A stretch of 10,064 bases of DNA, from positions 1 through 10,064 of the forward strand of contig JAUWOV010000064.1 of assembly GCA_030611945.1 (NCBI GenBank), given 5' to 3'. Positions 4,637 through 10,064 of the stretch are shown here, piece by piece. Under the pieces are notes generated by a model. That model saw only the letters and a program-made list of their open reading frames with translations, was not told the origin of the DNA and did not search any database. A program made the position numbers and the translations under genes. Within the stretch, counting starts at the first letter, position 1, and every line of letters begins with the position of its first letter. This stretch comes from a bacterium. Lineage in GTDB: Bacteria; JAHJDO01.

Positions 4637-5660
4637 TGATATTATTGGACAGGAAACAGCTGTAAAGCTTTTGCGAAATTCGTTGAAACATGGAAGAATT
4701 TCTCATGCTTATCTGTTCGTTGGTCCCAATGGAGTTGGCAAAAAGCTGGCAGCAATTAATCTTGCCAAAGCATTGAATTGCGAAGAGTCTGCTGAGATTT
4801 CTTGTGATAGATGCGTATGCTGCAAAAAAATAGACGCTTCTATACATCCGGATGTAAAATACATTTATCCAACAGGACCTTCTTTATCCATAACAATTGA
4901 TAATATTAGAGAATTAAGAACACAAATATCATTTAAAACATATGAAGGTAAGAAAAAAGCATATATTATTGCAGAAGCGGAAAATATGACTATTCAAGCC
5001 GCAAACTGCCTTTTAAAAACTTTGGAGGAGCCGCCTGAAAATTCCGTATTGATCTTAACCGCTGCAGACTCGCATTCACTTTTGCAGACCATAGTTTCGC
5101 GCTGCCAGGTAGTTCCTTTTAACAGGATAGAGCTTCATAGGATTGAGAGTTTTTTAGTAAAACATCATGGAGTGGACAAATCTCTTGCTCATTTCATAGC
5201 CAATTTATCTCAAGGCAGTTTAGGAGAGGCGCTTAAGTTGAAGGATGATGCACAAATACCTCTTGTAAAGGCAAAATTAATGGATATTCTTAGCAGGTTG
5301 AAGAATGAAGATGTGATTACTCTTGTCGGGGAGTTTAATAAGGAAGTGTTTAACAATGATAATGCTGAGCGAGGCAGAGATGTTGCGGAATATAGAAACA
5401 AGCTGCATATGAGCTTAGACATGCTTACAACATGCCTCAGAGATATTGCGATCTTAAAACAGGCTGGAGAACAAGTTCCTCTTATTAACTTGGATATTGA
5501 AGGAGAGCTTAAACAACTGGAAAATAAGTTCTCTCTGTCTCAGATTGATGGTTTTTTGAACACAGTTACTGATATGAAGATGCATATAAAGAACAACGTC
5601 AGTCCTCAACTTATTTTAGAGAGGTTGTTTTTAGATATGCAGGGAAATGCAGATGCATAA
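4626..5660 (+). CDS. holB: DNA polymerase III delta-prime subunit (clamp loader)
   Basis: A 344-residue AAA+ protein of the clamp-loader complex, which opens the sliding clamp and places it on primed DNA. The start IIGQE followed by ISHAYLFVGPNGVGKK (Walker A at 33-40, with Lys in place of the usual final Ser/Thr) is typical. Four zinc-ligand cysteines follow (C52, C60, C63, C66), then the degenerate Walker B region YIIAEAENM (113-121), the CLLKTLEEPPE helix (128-138) and the SRC sensor motif (158-160). The non-consensus ATPase residues fit delta-prime rather than the DnaX motor subunit. The remaining residues form the helical collar domain. It overlaps tmk by 11 nt and ricT by about 8 nt, an arrangement that suggests coupled translation; GAGAAG upstream is a plausible ribosome site. 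Confidence 0.95.
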   Translation: MSFNDIIGQETAVKLLRNSLKHGRISHAYLFVGPNGVGKKLAAINLAKALNCEESAEISCDRCVCCKKIDASIHPDVKYIYPTGPSLSITIDNIRELRTQISFKTYEGKKKAYIIAEAENMTIQAANCLLKTLEEPPENSVLILTAADSHSLLQTIVSRCQVVPFNRIELHRIESFLVKHHGVDKSLAHFIANLSQGSLGEALKLKDDAQIPLVKAKLMDILSRLKNEDVITLVGEFNKEVFNNDNAERGRDVAEYRNKLHMSLDMLTTCLRDIAILKQAGEQVPLINLDIEGELKQLENKFSLSQIDGFLNTVTDMKMHIKNNVSPQLILERLFLDMQGNADA

Positions 5661-6432
5661 AATAACCCGGGTTAGGATTTGCAAAGGCAGAACACTATGG
5701 CTTGATATTGGCAACACTGCTGCCAAGTATAACGATTACTGTCTAATAGAAGCGGATGGCGACAAATATTACGCTAAAATTGTATCAGGCATACAAGAGG
5801 TGGCTGATTGTATATGCTCAAAAGAGAGAGGACAGATCATTAGAGTTGCAATAGAGAGTGATATAAGTCAGATACAGGATATATCCAAACGAGAAAAAAA
5901 GTCATTAGCAATATGTTTAGAAAAAGCAGCCAAACATGATCTTCCAATTAGAGTTATAGATGCAAAATACACACATGAGGGAAGTAAAATAATATTTCAC
6001 TTTATGGCAGACAATAGAGTGGATTTTAGAGAACTGTTAAAAGACATTGAACGTACATTAAAAACAAGAGTGGAATTAAGGCAAATAGGCGTGCGAGATA
6101 GAGCGAAAATTGTTGCAGGATATGGGCATTGCGGGAGGGTTCTTTGCTGCGCAAGTTTCATTAGGGAGTTTCAGACAGTTACTATTCAAAATGCCAAATC
6201 TCAGAATTTCAACATGGATCCTTCAAAAATATCTGGTTTATGCGGCCGCTTGATGTGCTGCCTGAGATATGAATCAAACACGTATCAGGAGATGAGAAAA
6301 TCTTTTCCTGAAATAGATGCAACAATAGATACAGAACATGGGCAGGGGAAGGTAGTTGATTTAAATATACTCAAAGGCAGTGTTACTGTGGAATTGGATG
6401 ATGGTAAAAAACACGAACATAAGATAAAATAG
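5653..6432 (+). CDS. ricT: PSP1-domain regulatory iron-sulfur protein RicT (YaaT)
   Basis: A protein of about 259 residues. In Bacillus subtilis RicT (YaaT) forms an Fe-S complex with RicA and RicF that stimulates RNase Y-dependent RNA maturation and affects sporulation and competence. Two conserved cysteine clusters characteristic of the PSP1 domain are visible: CGRVLCC (C160, C165, C166) and CGRLMCC (C197, C202, C203), followed by LRYE. The mid-domain DFRELLKDIERTLKTRVELRQIGVRD segment also matches the family. I chose the ATG at 5653 because the Shine-Dalgarno AGGGA (5641-5645) is 7 nt away; the ATG at 5647 would be only 1 nt from it. It overlaps holB and follows the common tmk-holB-ricT order. 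Whether RicA/RicF partners exist here cannot be seen. Confidence 0.92.
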   Translation: MHKITRVRICKGRTLWLDIGNTAAKYNDYCLIEADGDKYYAKIVSGIQEVADCICSKERGQIIRVAIESDISQIQDISKREKKSLAICLEKAAKHDLPIRVIDAKYTHEGSKIIFHFMADNRVDFRELLKDIERTLKTRVELRQIGVRDRAKIVAGYGHCGRVLCCASFIREFQTVTIQNAKSQNFNMDPSKISGLCGRLMCCLRYESNTYQEMRKSFPEIDATIDTEHGQGKVVDLNILKGSVTVELDDGKKHEHKIK

Positions 6433-6453
6433 GATGAAGGAGGGTATGAAATT

Positions 6454-7215
6454 ATGAAGATTTTTGGTATTGGAATGCATCCTGATGACATAGAATTTAT
6501 TATGGCTGGAACTCTTGCTCTGCTGAAGAAAAAAGGGCATAAGATAACCATTGCAACTGTAGGTTCAGGGGATATGGGATCTGTTGAGTATGTTCCGGCA
6601 GACTTGAGCAGAAAACGGTATTCGGAAGCTAAGGCATCAGCAGAACTGCTTGGAGCCGAATATATTAGCTGCGGTATATCCTGTCTGCATGTTGTATTTG
6701 ATAATCCTACAAGATTTATGGTTACAGAAATGGTACGGAAAATAGACCCTGACATTGTTATTACCATGTCTCCTCAGGATTATATGAAAGATCATGAGAT
6801 AACTGCTGATCTGGTGTGGGATGCGTGTTTCAATGCGTCGCTTCCCAATTATCATACTGGTTTGGCGAATCCAGCAAAAGCAACGTCCAAGATTCCATAT
6901 CTATACTATGGAGACCCCGTTGAATTTAAGGATAGATTCGGCAATTCTATACATCCTGAATTTTATGTGGATATTAAAGATGTAATGGAAATAAAAACAA
7001 GTATGTTAAAGAAACATGAAAGTCAACGCTCATGGCTAAAAAGACAGCATGGCATGGACAAATATACAGAGACTATGAAGGAGCTTTCAGGCAGAAGAGG
7101 AAAAGAAATCGGTATAGAATACGCCGAAGGATTCAGACAGCATAAAGGGCATGCATTTTCTCAGGATAACGTCTTAGAGAAGCTGTTAAAGAACAAGGTT
7201 AAATATAAAAAATAA
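6454..7215 (+). CDS. PIG-L/LmbE-family zinc-dependent N-deacetylase
   Basis: A 253-residue cytoplasmic protein of the PIG-L (LmbE) fold, whose members remove N-acetyl groups from sugars or sugar conjugates (for example MshB and BshB). The zinc motif MHPDDIE lies at residues 8-14, with H9 and D12 as likely ligands and D11 as likely base. A second motif, DYMKDH (109-114), supplies H114, the third ligand. The intervening TVGSGDMGS (35-43) and the RYSEAKASAELLGAEY helix (55-70) are also typical. The GGAGGG Shine-Dalgarno (6439-6444), 9 nt before the ATG, supports the start. The gene starts 21 nt after ricT and stands 12 nt before a NagB-like gene, with a FGGY kinase next. This context points to amino-sugar catabolism rather than thiol synthesis. 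The natural substrate is unknown. Confidence 0.88.
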   Translation: MKIFGIGMHPDDIEFIMAGTLALLKKKGHKITIATVGSGDMGSVEYVPADLSRKRYSEAKASAELLGAEYISCGISCLHVVFDNPTRFMVTEMVRKIDPDIVITMSPQDYMKDHEITADLVWDACFNASLPNYHTGLANPAKATSKIPYLYYGDPVEFKDRFGNSIHPEFYVDIKDVMEIKTSMLKKHESQRSWLKRQHGMDKYTETMKELSGRRGKEIGIEYAEGFRQHKGHAFSQDNVLEKLLKNKVKYKK

Positions 7216-7227
7216 GGAGTAATAATT

Positions 7228-8178
7228 ATGGATTTAATGAGTACAATTAAAGGATCTTTGTTGGAAAATTTCTTTCCGCAGGGATGGGATATGGAGAAGC
7301 TGGATAAATGCTGCGATAATTCCCCAGAGTCGGTTACTGAGCGTCAGGATTGGTGGAACAAAGGATTTGAACCTGTTCCATGCGAAACACTGAGTGATTT
7401 TGATACTATGATGGGGCATGAAATAGCTATAGAGATTAAAAGGGCGAGAGATGATGGCAGGAAGATAGCGTTTATATTGCCTGTTGGTCCTATGGGAATG
7501 TATAAATGGGCTGTTTATTTTCTAAAAGAATGGAATGTGGATTGTAAACACGTTTATGGATTCAATATGGATGAATGGAGCGATAAAGACGGAAGTACAT
7601 TGCCTTCTGATAATACAGGGGCTTTTCAAAATGCAATGGAACAAGCTTTCTATGGACCGCTCGGCGGTATGACTATTCCAAAAGAACAACGACATTTTGC
7701 TACAAAGGAGATGCTTCCCACATATCCTGAGAAGATAGGAGAACTCAAGGCAGAAGGAGCGAAGCTTGTAGTTGTCTTTGGTATTGGAAGAGTGTTTCAT
7801 ATTGCTTTTTGGGAACCGCATTTTGCCGGCGAATTTTCAGGAGAGAAGGAATGGAAGAAACAGTGCTACAGACTGGGAGCAAAACTGCATCCTCTTACCA
7901 TAGAACAGAATGCAGTAACCAGTTTCAAGAGCAGGACAACACTGGTTCCATGTTTTGCCAATACAATTGGTCCGGGGCTATTTCTTAAAGCTGATAAAAT
8001 AATCGGCGGATGTGACGGGACACTGGGAAGGGGAATGATGTGGCAGGGGTTATCTCTCTGGGTTACTTTAAGACACGGACCAAACATCTGGATCCCTTCC
8101 AGCTTTATGCCTACTTTGGCTGGCAAGCTTTTCTTCCTAAAAGAGCTTGCGGGTCCATTAGTAGCAGACTGTAATTAA
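7228..8178 (+). CDS. NagB-like sugar-phosphate isomerase/deaminase homologue
   Basis: A 316-residue protein of the glucosamine-6-phosphate deaminase/isomerase superfamily, longer than E. coli NagB (266). NMDEW (113-117) holds D115, equivalent to catalytic D72, after an [11 protein letters not shown] phosphate-loop-like segment (83-93). The active-site block reads [13 protein letters not shown] (185-197). H191 and E196 match NagB H143 and E148, but V189 sits where NagB has catalytic D141. Other family-like parts are [19 protein letters not shown] (246-264). Classic NagB deamination of glucosamine-6-phosphate may therefore be altered, and another sugar phosphate or an isomerase-only reaction is possible. 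The Shine-Dalgarno AAGGAG overlaps the stop of the PIG-L gene, 8 nt before the ATG, so the two are coupled. Superfamily membership is strong; the reaction is inferred. Confidence 0.8.
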   Translation: MDLMSTIKGSLLENFFPQGWDMEKLDKCCDNSPESVTERQDWWNKGFEPVPCETLSDFDTMMGHEIAIEIKRARDDGRKIAFILPVGPMGMYKWAVYFLKEWNVDCKHVYGFNMDEWSDKDGSTLPSDNTGAFQNAMEQAFYGPLGGMTIPKEQRHFATKEMLPTYPEKIGELKAEGAKLVVVFGIGRVFHIAFWEPHFAGEFSGEKEWKKQCYRLGAKLHPLTIEQNAVTSFKSRTTLVPCFANTIGPGLFLKADKIIGGCDGTLGRGMMWQGLSLWVTLRHGPNIWIPSSFMPTLAGKLFFLKELAGPLVADCN

Positions 8179-8229
8179 CTAAATAACTTCAGCGTATATT
8201 ATAGATTGTATTAAAAGAGGATAGTAACA

Positions 8230-9738
8230 ATGGAATATGTTATTGGAATTGATATAGGCACAACAGGTGTAAAAACTCTTTTATGCAATAACAATGGGAA
8301 AATAATATCCAGTTCCCTTAATGAATATCCTCTATCCCATCTAAAACCGGGCTGGGCGGAACAGGATCCGGATGACTGGTGGAAAGCTGCAATAGAATCT
8401 ATCAGATCCGTCATGAATGATACAAACATCAATAGAGAAGATGTTAAAGCAGTAGGATTAACAGGGCAGATGCACGGCGCTGTTTTTCTGGATGGCAATA
8501 ATAATGTACTTCGGCCTGCGATACTCTGGTGTGATCAGAGAACAAGTTCTGAATGCGATGACATAAATAGAATTATTGGAAAAGAAAATCTAATTATACT
8601 TACCTCTAATCCAGCTCTTACCGGTTTTACTGCTCCAAAAATCCTCTGGGTCAGGAAAAATGAACCTCGTATTTATGAGAAAACCAAAAAGATTTTGCTT
8701 CCAAAAGATTATATAAGATTCAGGTTAATCGGAGAATTTGCAAGCGATGTCTCAGATGCTTCAGGAACTTTATTGTTTGATGTGAAGAATAGGAAGTGGT
8801 CAGATGAAGTCTTAGAAAAGCTAAACATTGACAAAAATCTGTTGCCTGAAGTTTATGAGTCTACAGAAATCACAGGGACACTAACTAAAGACGCTTCCAA
8901 GCTTACCGGTTTGTCAACAGAAACAGCAGTTGTTGCCGGCGCTGGAGACCAGGCTGCAGGAGCAGTTGGATGCGGAATCGTAGAAGAAGGAATCATATCC
9001 TCAACAATAGGAACATCAGGTGTTGTTTTTGCATATACAGATAAAGTAAAAACCGACCCACTAGGCAGTGTTCACACATTCTGCCATGCAGTTCCTGGCA
9101 AGTGGCATGTTATGGGAGCAGTGCTTGCCGCCGGAGGATCTTTCAAATGGCTCAGGGATATGCTTGGAGAGGATTCATATCAGCCAATGACTGAACAGGC
9201 ATCAAAAGCTCCAGTAGGAAGTGAGGGACTTATTTTTCTTCCTTATCTTATGGGAGAGAGAACACCTCATGCTGACCCGGACGCAAAGGCAGTGTTTTTT
9301 GGAATCTCTCCACGACACACAAGAGCTTATATTATCCGTTCAGTAATGGAAGGAGTAAGTTTTGGATTAAGAGATTCATTAGAAATTATTAAGAAACTGG
9401 ACATTCCTGTATCTGAAATTCGGGCCTCCGGAGGCGGGGCAAAAAGCAAACTCTGGAAACAGATCCAGGCAGATGTTAATAAAGAATCGATTTATACAAT
9501 AAATGTTGATGAAGGACCAGCATTTGGCGCTGCATTACTTGCTATGGTTGGCGCGGGAATTTTCCCCTCTGTGCCTGAAGCCTGCAGGCAGACTATAAAA
9601 ACAATAGATAAAATTGAACCTGTTATAAAGAATACAAAAATCTATGATGAATACTATAAGCTATACAAAAAATTATATTCCTCTTTGAAAGATAATTTTA
9701 AACAATGCTCTGAATTAATCAGACAATTTAGGAAATAA
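8230..9738 (+). CDS. xylB: FGGY carbohydrate kinase, xylulokinase type
   Basis: A 502-residue cytoplasmic kinase, normal length for xylulokinase, which phosphorylates D-xylulose to xylulose-5-phosphate. The first ATPase motif GIDIGTTGVK is at 6-15. LTGQMHGAVFLD (77-88) carries the QMHG substrate motif of XylB, and ILWCDQRT lies at 98-105. GAGDQAAGAVG (237-247) contains the catalytic base D240. YLMGERTPHADPDAKAVFFG (339-358) and the FGGY signature-like SGGGAKS (400-406) follow. Xylulokinase is the closest match, but FGGY kinases are specificity-labile and the neighbours are amino-sugar-like rather than xylose isomerase or a xylose transporter. The actual substrate may be another ketose made by the NagB-like enzyme. 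The Shine-Dalgarno AGAGG (8216-8220) is 9 nt before the ATG; the gap to the preceding gene is 51 nt. No terminator is evident before the tRNA. Confidence 0.9.
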   Translation: MEYVIGIDIGTTGVKTLLCNNNGKIISSSLNEYPLSHLKPGWAEQDPDDWWKAAIESIRSVMNDTNINREDVKAVGLTGQMHGAVFLDGNNNVLRPAILWCDQRTSSECDDINRIIGKENLIILTSNPALTGFTAPKILWVRKNEPRIYEKTKKILLPKDYIRFRLIGEFASDVSDASGTLLFDVKNRKWSDEVLEKLNIDKNLLPEVYESTEITGTLTKDASKLTGLSTETAVVAGAGDQAAGAVGCGIVEEGIISSTIGTSGVVFAYTDKVKTDPLGSVHTFCHAVPGKWHVMGAVLAAGGSFKWLRDMLGEDSYQPMTEQASKAPVGSEGLIFLPYLMGERTPHADPDAKAVFFGISPRHTRAYIIRSVMEGVSFGLRDSLEIIKKLDIPVSEIRASGGGAKSKLWKQIQADVNKESIYTINVDEGPAFGAALLAMVGAGIFPSVPEACRQTIKTIDKIEPVIKNTKIYDEYYKLYKKLYSSLKDNFKQCSELIRQFRK

Positions 9739-9764
9739 AATAAAAAATAAAAAATTAATGGGAT

Positions 9765-9770
9765 TATAAT
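9765..9770 (+). promoter_or_regulatory. Possible -10 box for tRNA-Leu and the RNase E/G gene
   Basis: TATAAT lies 16 nt before the first base of tRNA-Leu, giving a start site near 9777. No good -35 element is visible about 17 nt upstream (the stretch is nearly all A/T), so this is a weak call. Confidence 0.35.
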
Positions 9771-9786
9771 TCAACTACATATTTTT

Positions 9787-9872
9787 GCCGGAGTGGTGGA
9801 ACTGGCAGACGCGCCGGACTCAAAATCCGGTGGAGCTTAAACTCCGTGAGGGTTCAACTCCCTCCTCCGGCA
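9787..9872 (+). tRNA. tRNA-Leu (anticodon CAA)
   Basis: An 86-nt class II tRNA reading UUG. The acceptor GCCGGAG pairs with CTCCGGC. The anticodon stem CCGGA/TCCGG encloses CTCAAAA, with CAA at positions 34-36. A long variable arm (GGAG/CTCC around CTTAAA) is present, and the T arm is GAGGG/CCCTC with a normal TTCAACT loop. The discriminator is A, as expected for tRNA-Leu, and CCA is not encoded. Confidence 0.97.
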
Positions 9873-9897
9873 CTAAACAAACATTTAGGGGAATATA

Positions 9898-10064
9898 GTG
9901 AAAAAGGAATTGATTATAAGCGTAGACGCTTATGAAGTAAGGACAGCGTTATTAGAAGAAGGTGTGTTAGCGGAGTTTGCTATTGAAAGAAAGGGAGAAA
10001 GACGCATTGCAGGCAATATTTACAAAGGCAAAGTAAAAGCTATATTGCCAGGCATACAATCTGC
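9898..10064 (+). CDS. rng: Ribonuclease E/G family, N-terminal part
   Basis: The first 55 residues of an RNase E/G endoribonuclease, which processes rRNA, tRNA precursors and mRNA; the gene continues past the right edge. The opening pattern (KKELIISVDAYEVRTALLEEG, then AEFAIERKGERRIAGNIYKGKV followed by LPGIQSA) is the family start and leads into the S1 RNA-binding domain. The GTG start has an AGGGGA Shine-Dalgarno (9887-9892) 5 nt upstream. The gene lies 25 nt after tRNA-Leu with no terminator between, so they are probably cotranscribed. Whether it is RNase E or RNase G cannot be decided without the C-terminus; I use rng because non-gammaproteobacterial members are usually short and G-like. 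Confidence 0.88.
   Translation, partial: MKKELIISVDAYEVRTALLEEGVLAEFAIERKGERRIAGNIYKGKVKAILPGIQS

Noticed and set aside
6446-6457. Three-codon ORF (ATG AAA TTA TGA) overlapping the PIG-L start
   Set aside because: Its ATG is only 1 nt from the Shine-Dalgarno while the PIG-L ATG is 9 nt away, so it is unlikely to be initiated; most likely chance.
6285-6855. Minus-strand open frames over the ricT/PIG-L junction
   Set aside because: They are antisense to two well-supported coding regions and lack family features; open frames arise easily opposite such sequence.
1-10064. CRISPR array, insertion sequence or phage genes
   Set aside because: No regularly spaced repeats, transposase, integrase or structural phage motifs are visible; only the single MITE-like repeat was found.

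Overview
The window is AT-rich and almost fully coding. It carries bacterial housekeeping genes: thymidylate kinase, the DNA polymerase III delta-prime subunit, RicT/PSP1, RNase R-type and RNase E/G-type ribonucleases, and two tRNAs. A membrane-anchored PpiD/SurA-type folding factor suggests a cell with a periplasm, so a Gram-negative-type bacterium. Neither tRNA encodes CCA. The order tmk-holB-ricT is close to that of Bacillus subtilis (tmk-yaaQ-yaaR-holB-yaaT) but is widespread, so it does not fix the lineage. Overall style (AT-rich, short overlaps, a dispersed hairpin repeat) would fit an uncultured Gram-negative phylum such as Omnitrophota, but that is a guess.

Layout. (1) Bases 1-2763, minus strand, read right to left: an NYN-domain protein, tRNA-Arg(TCT), a PpiD-like PPIase and an RNB-family exoribonuclease that runs off the left edge. 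(2) Bases 2764-3973, a small accessory stretch: the divergent NYN promoter and leader hairpin, a short XRE-type regulator, a hairpin-bearing MITE-like repeat, a type II toxin-antitoxin pair (RelB-like/RelE-like) with a near-consensus promoter, and a terminator. (3) Bases 3974-6432, plus strand: tmk, holB and ricT, each overlapping the next by about 8-11 nt, an apparent operon with a promoter so close to the tmk start that the mRNA may be leaderless. (4) Bases 6454-9738, same strand, short gaps: a PIG-L-type deacetylase, a NagB-like sugar-phosphate isomerase/deaminase homologue lacking one catalytic Asp, and a xylulokinase-like FGGY kinase. (5) Bases 9787-10064: tRNA-Leu(CAA), then the start of an RNase E/G gene.

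How the parts fit. The tmk-holB-ricT block joins dTTP supply, replication-clamp loading and RNA-maturation control. The three genes behind it look like a catabolic cassette for an acetylated amino sugar: deacetylation, deamination or isomerisation, then phosphorylation of a ketose. The exact substrate is unknown, and the middle enzyme departs from the canonical NagB active site. This cassette is the best candidate for an undescribed pathway here. RNA metabolism is a recurrent theme (RNB exonuclease, NYN nuclease fold, RelE-like toxin, RicT, RNase E/G), but nothing shows that these genes form one system.
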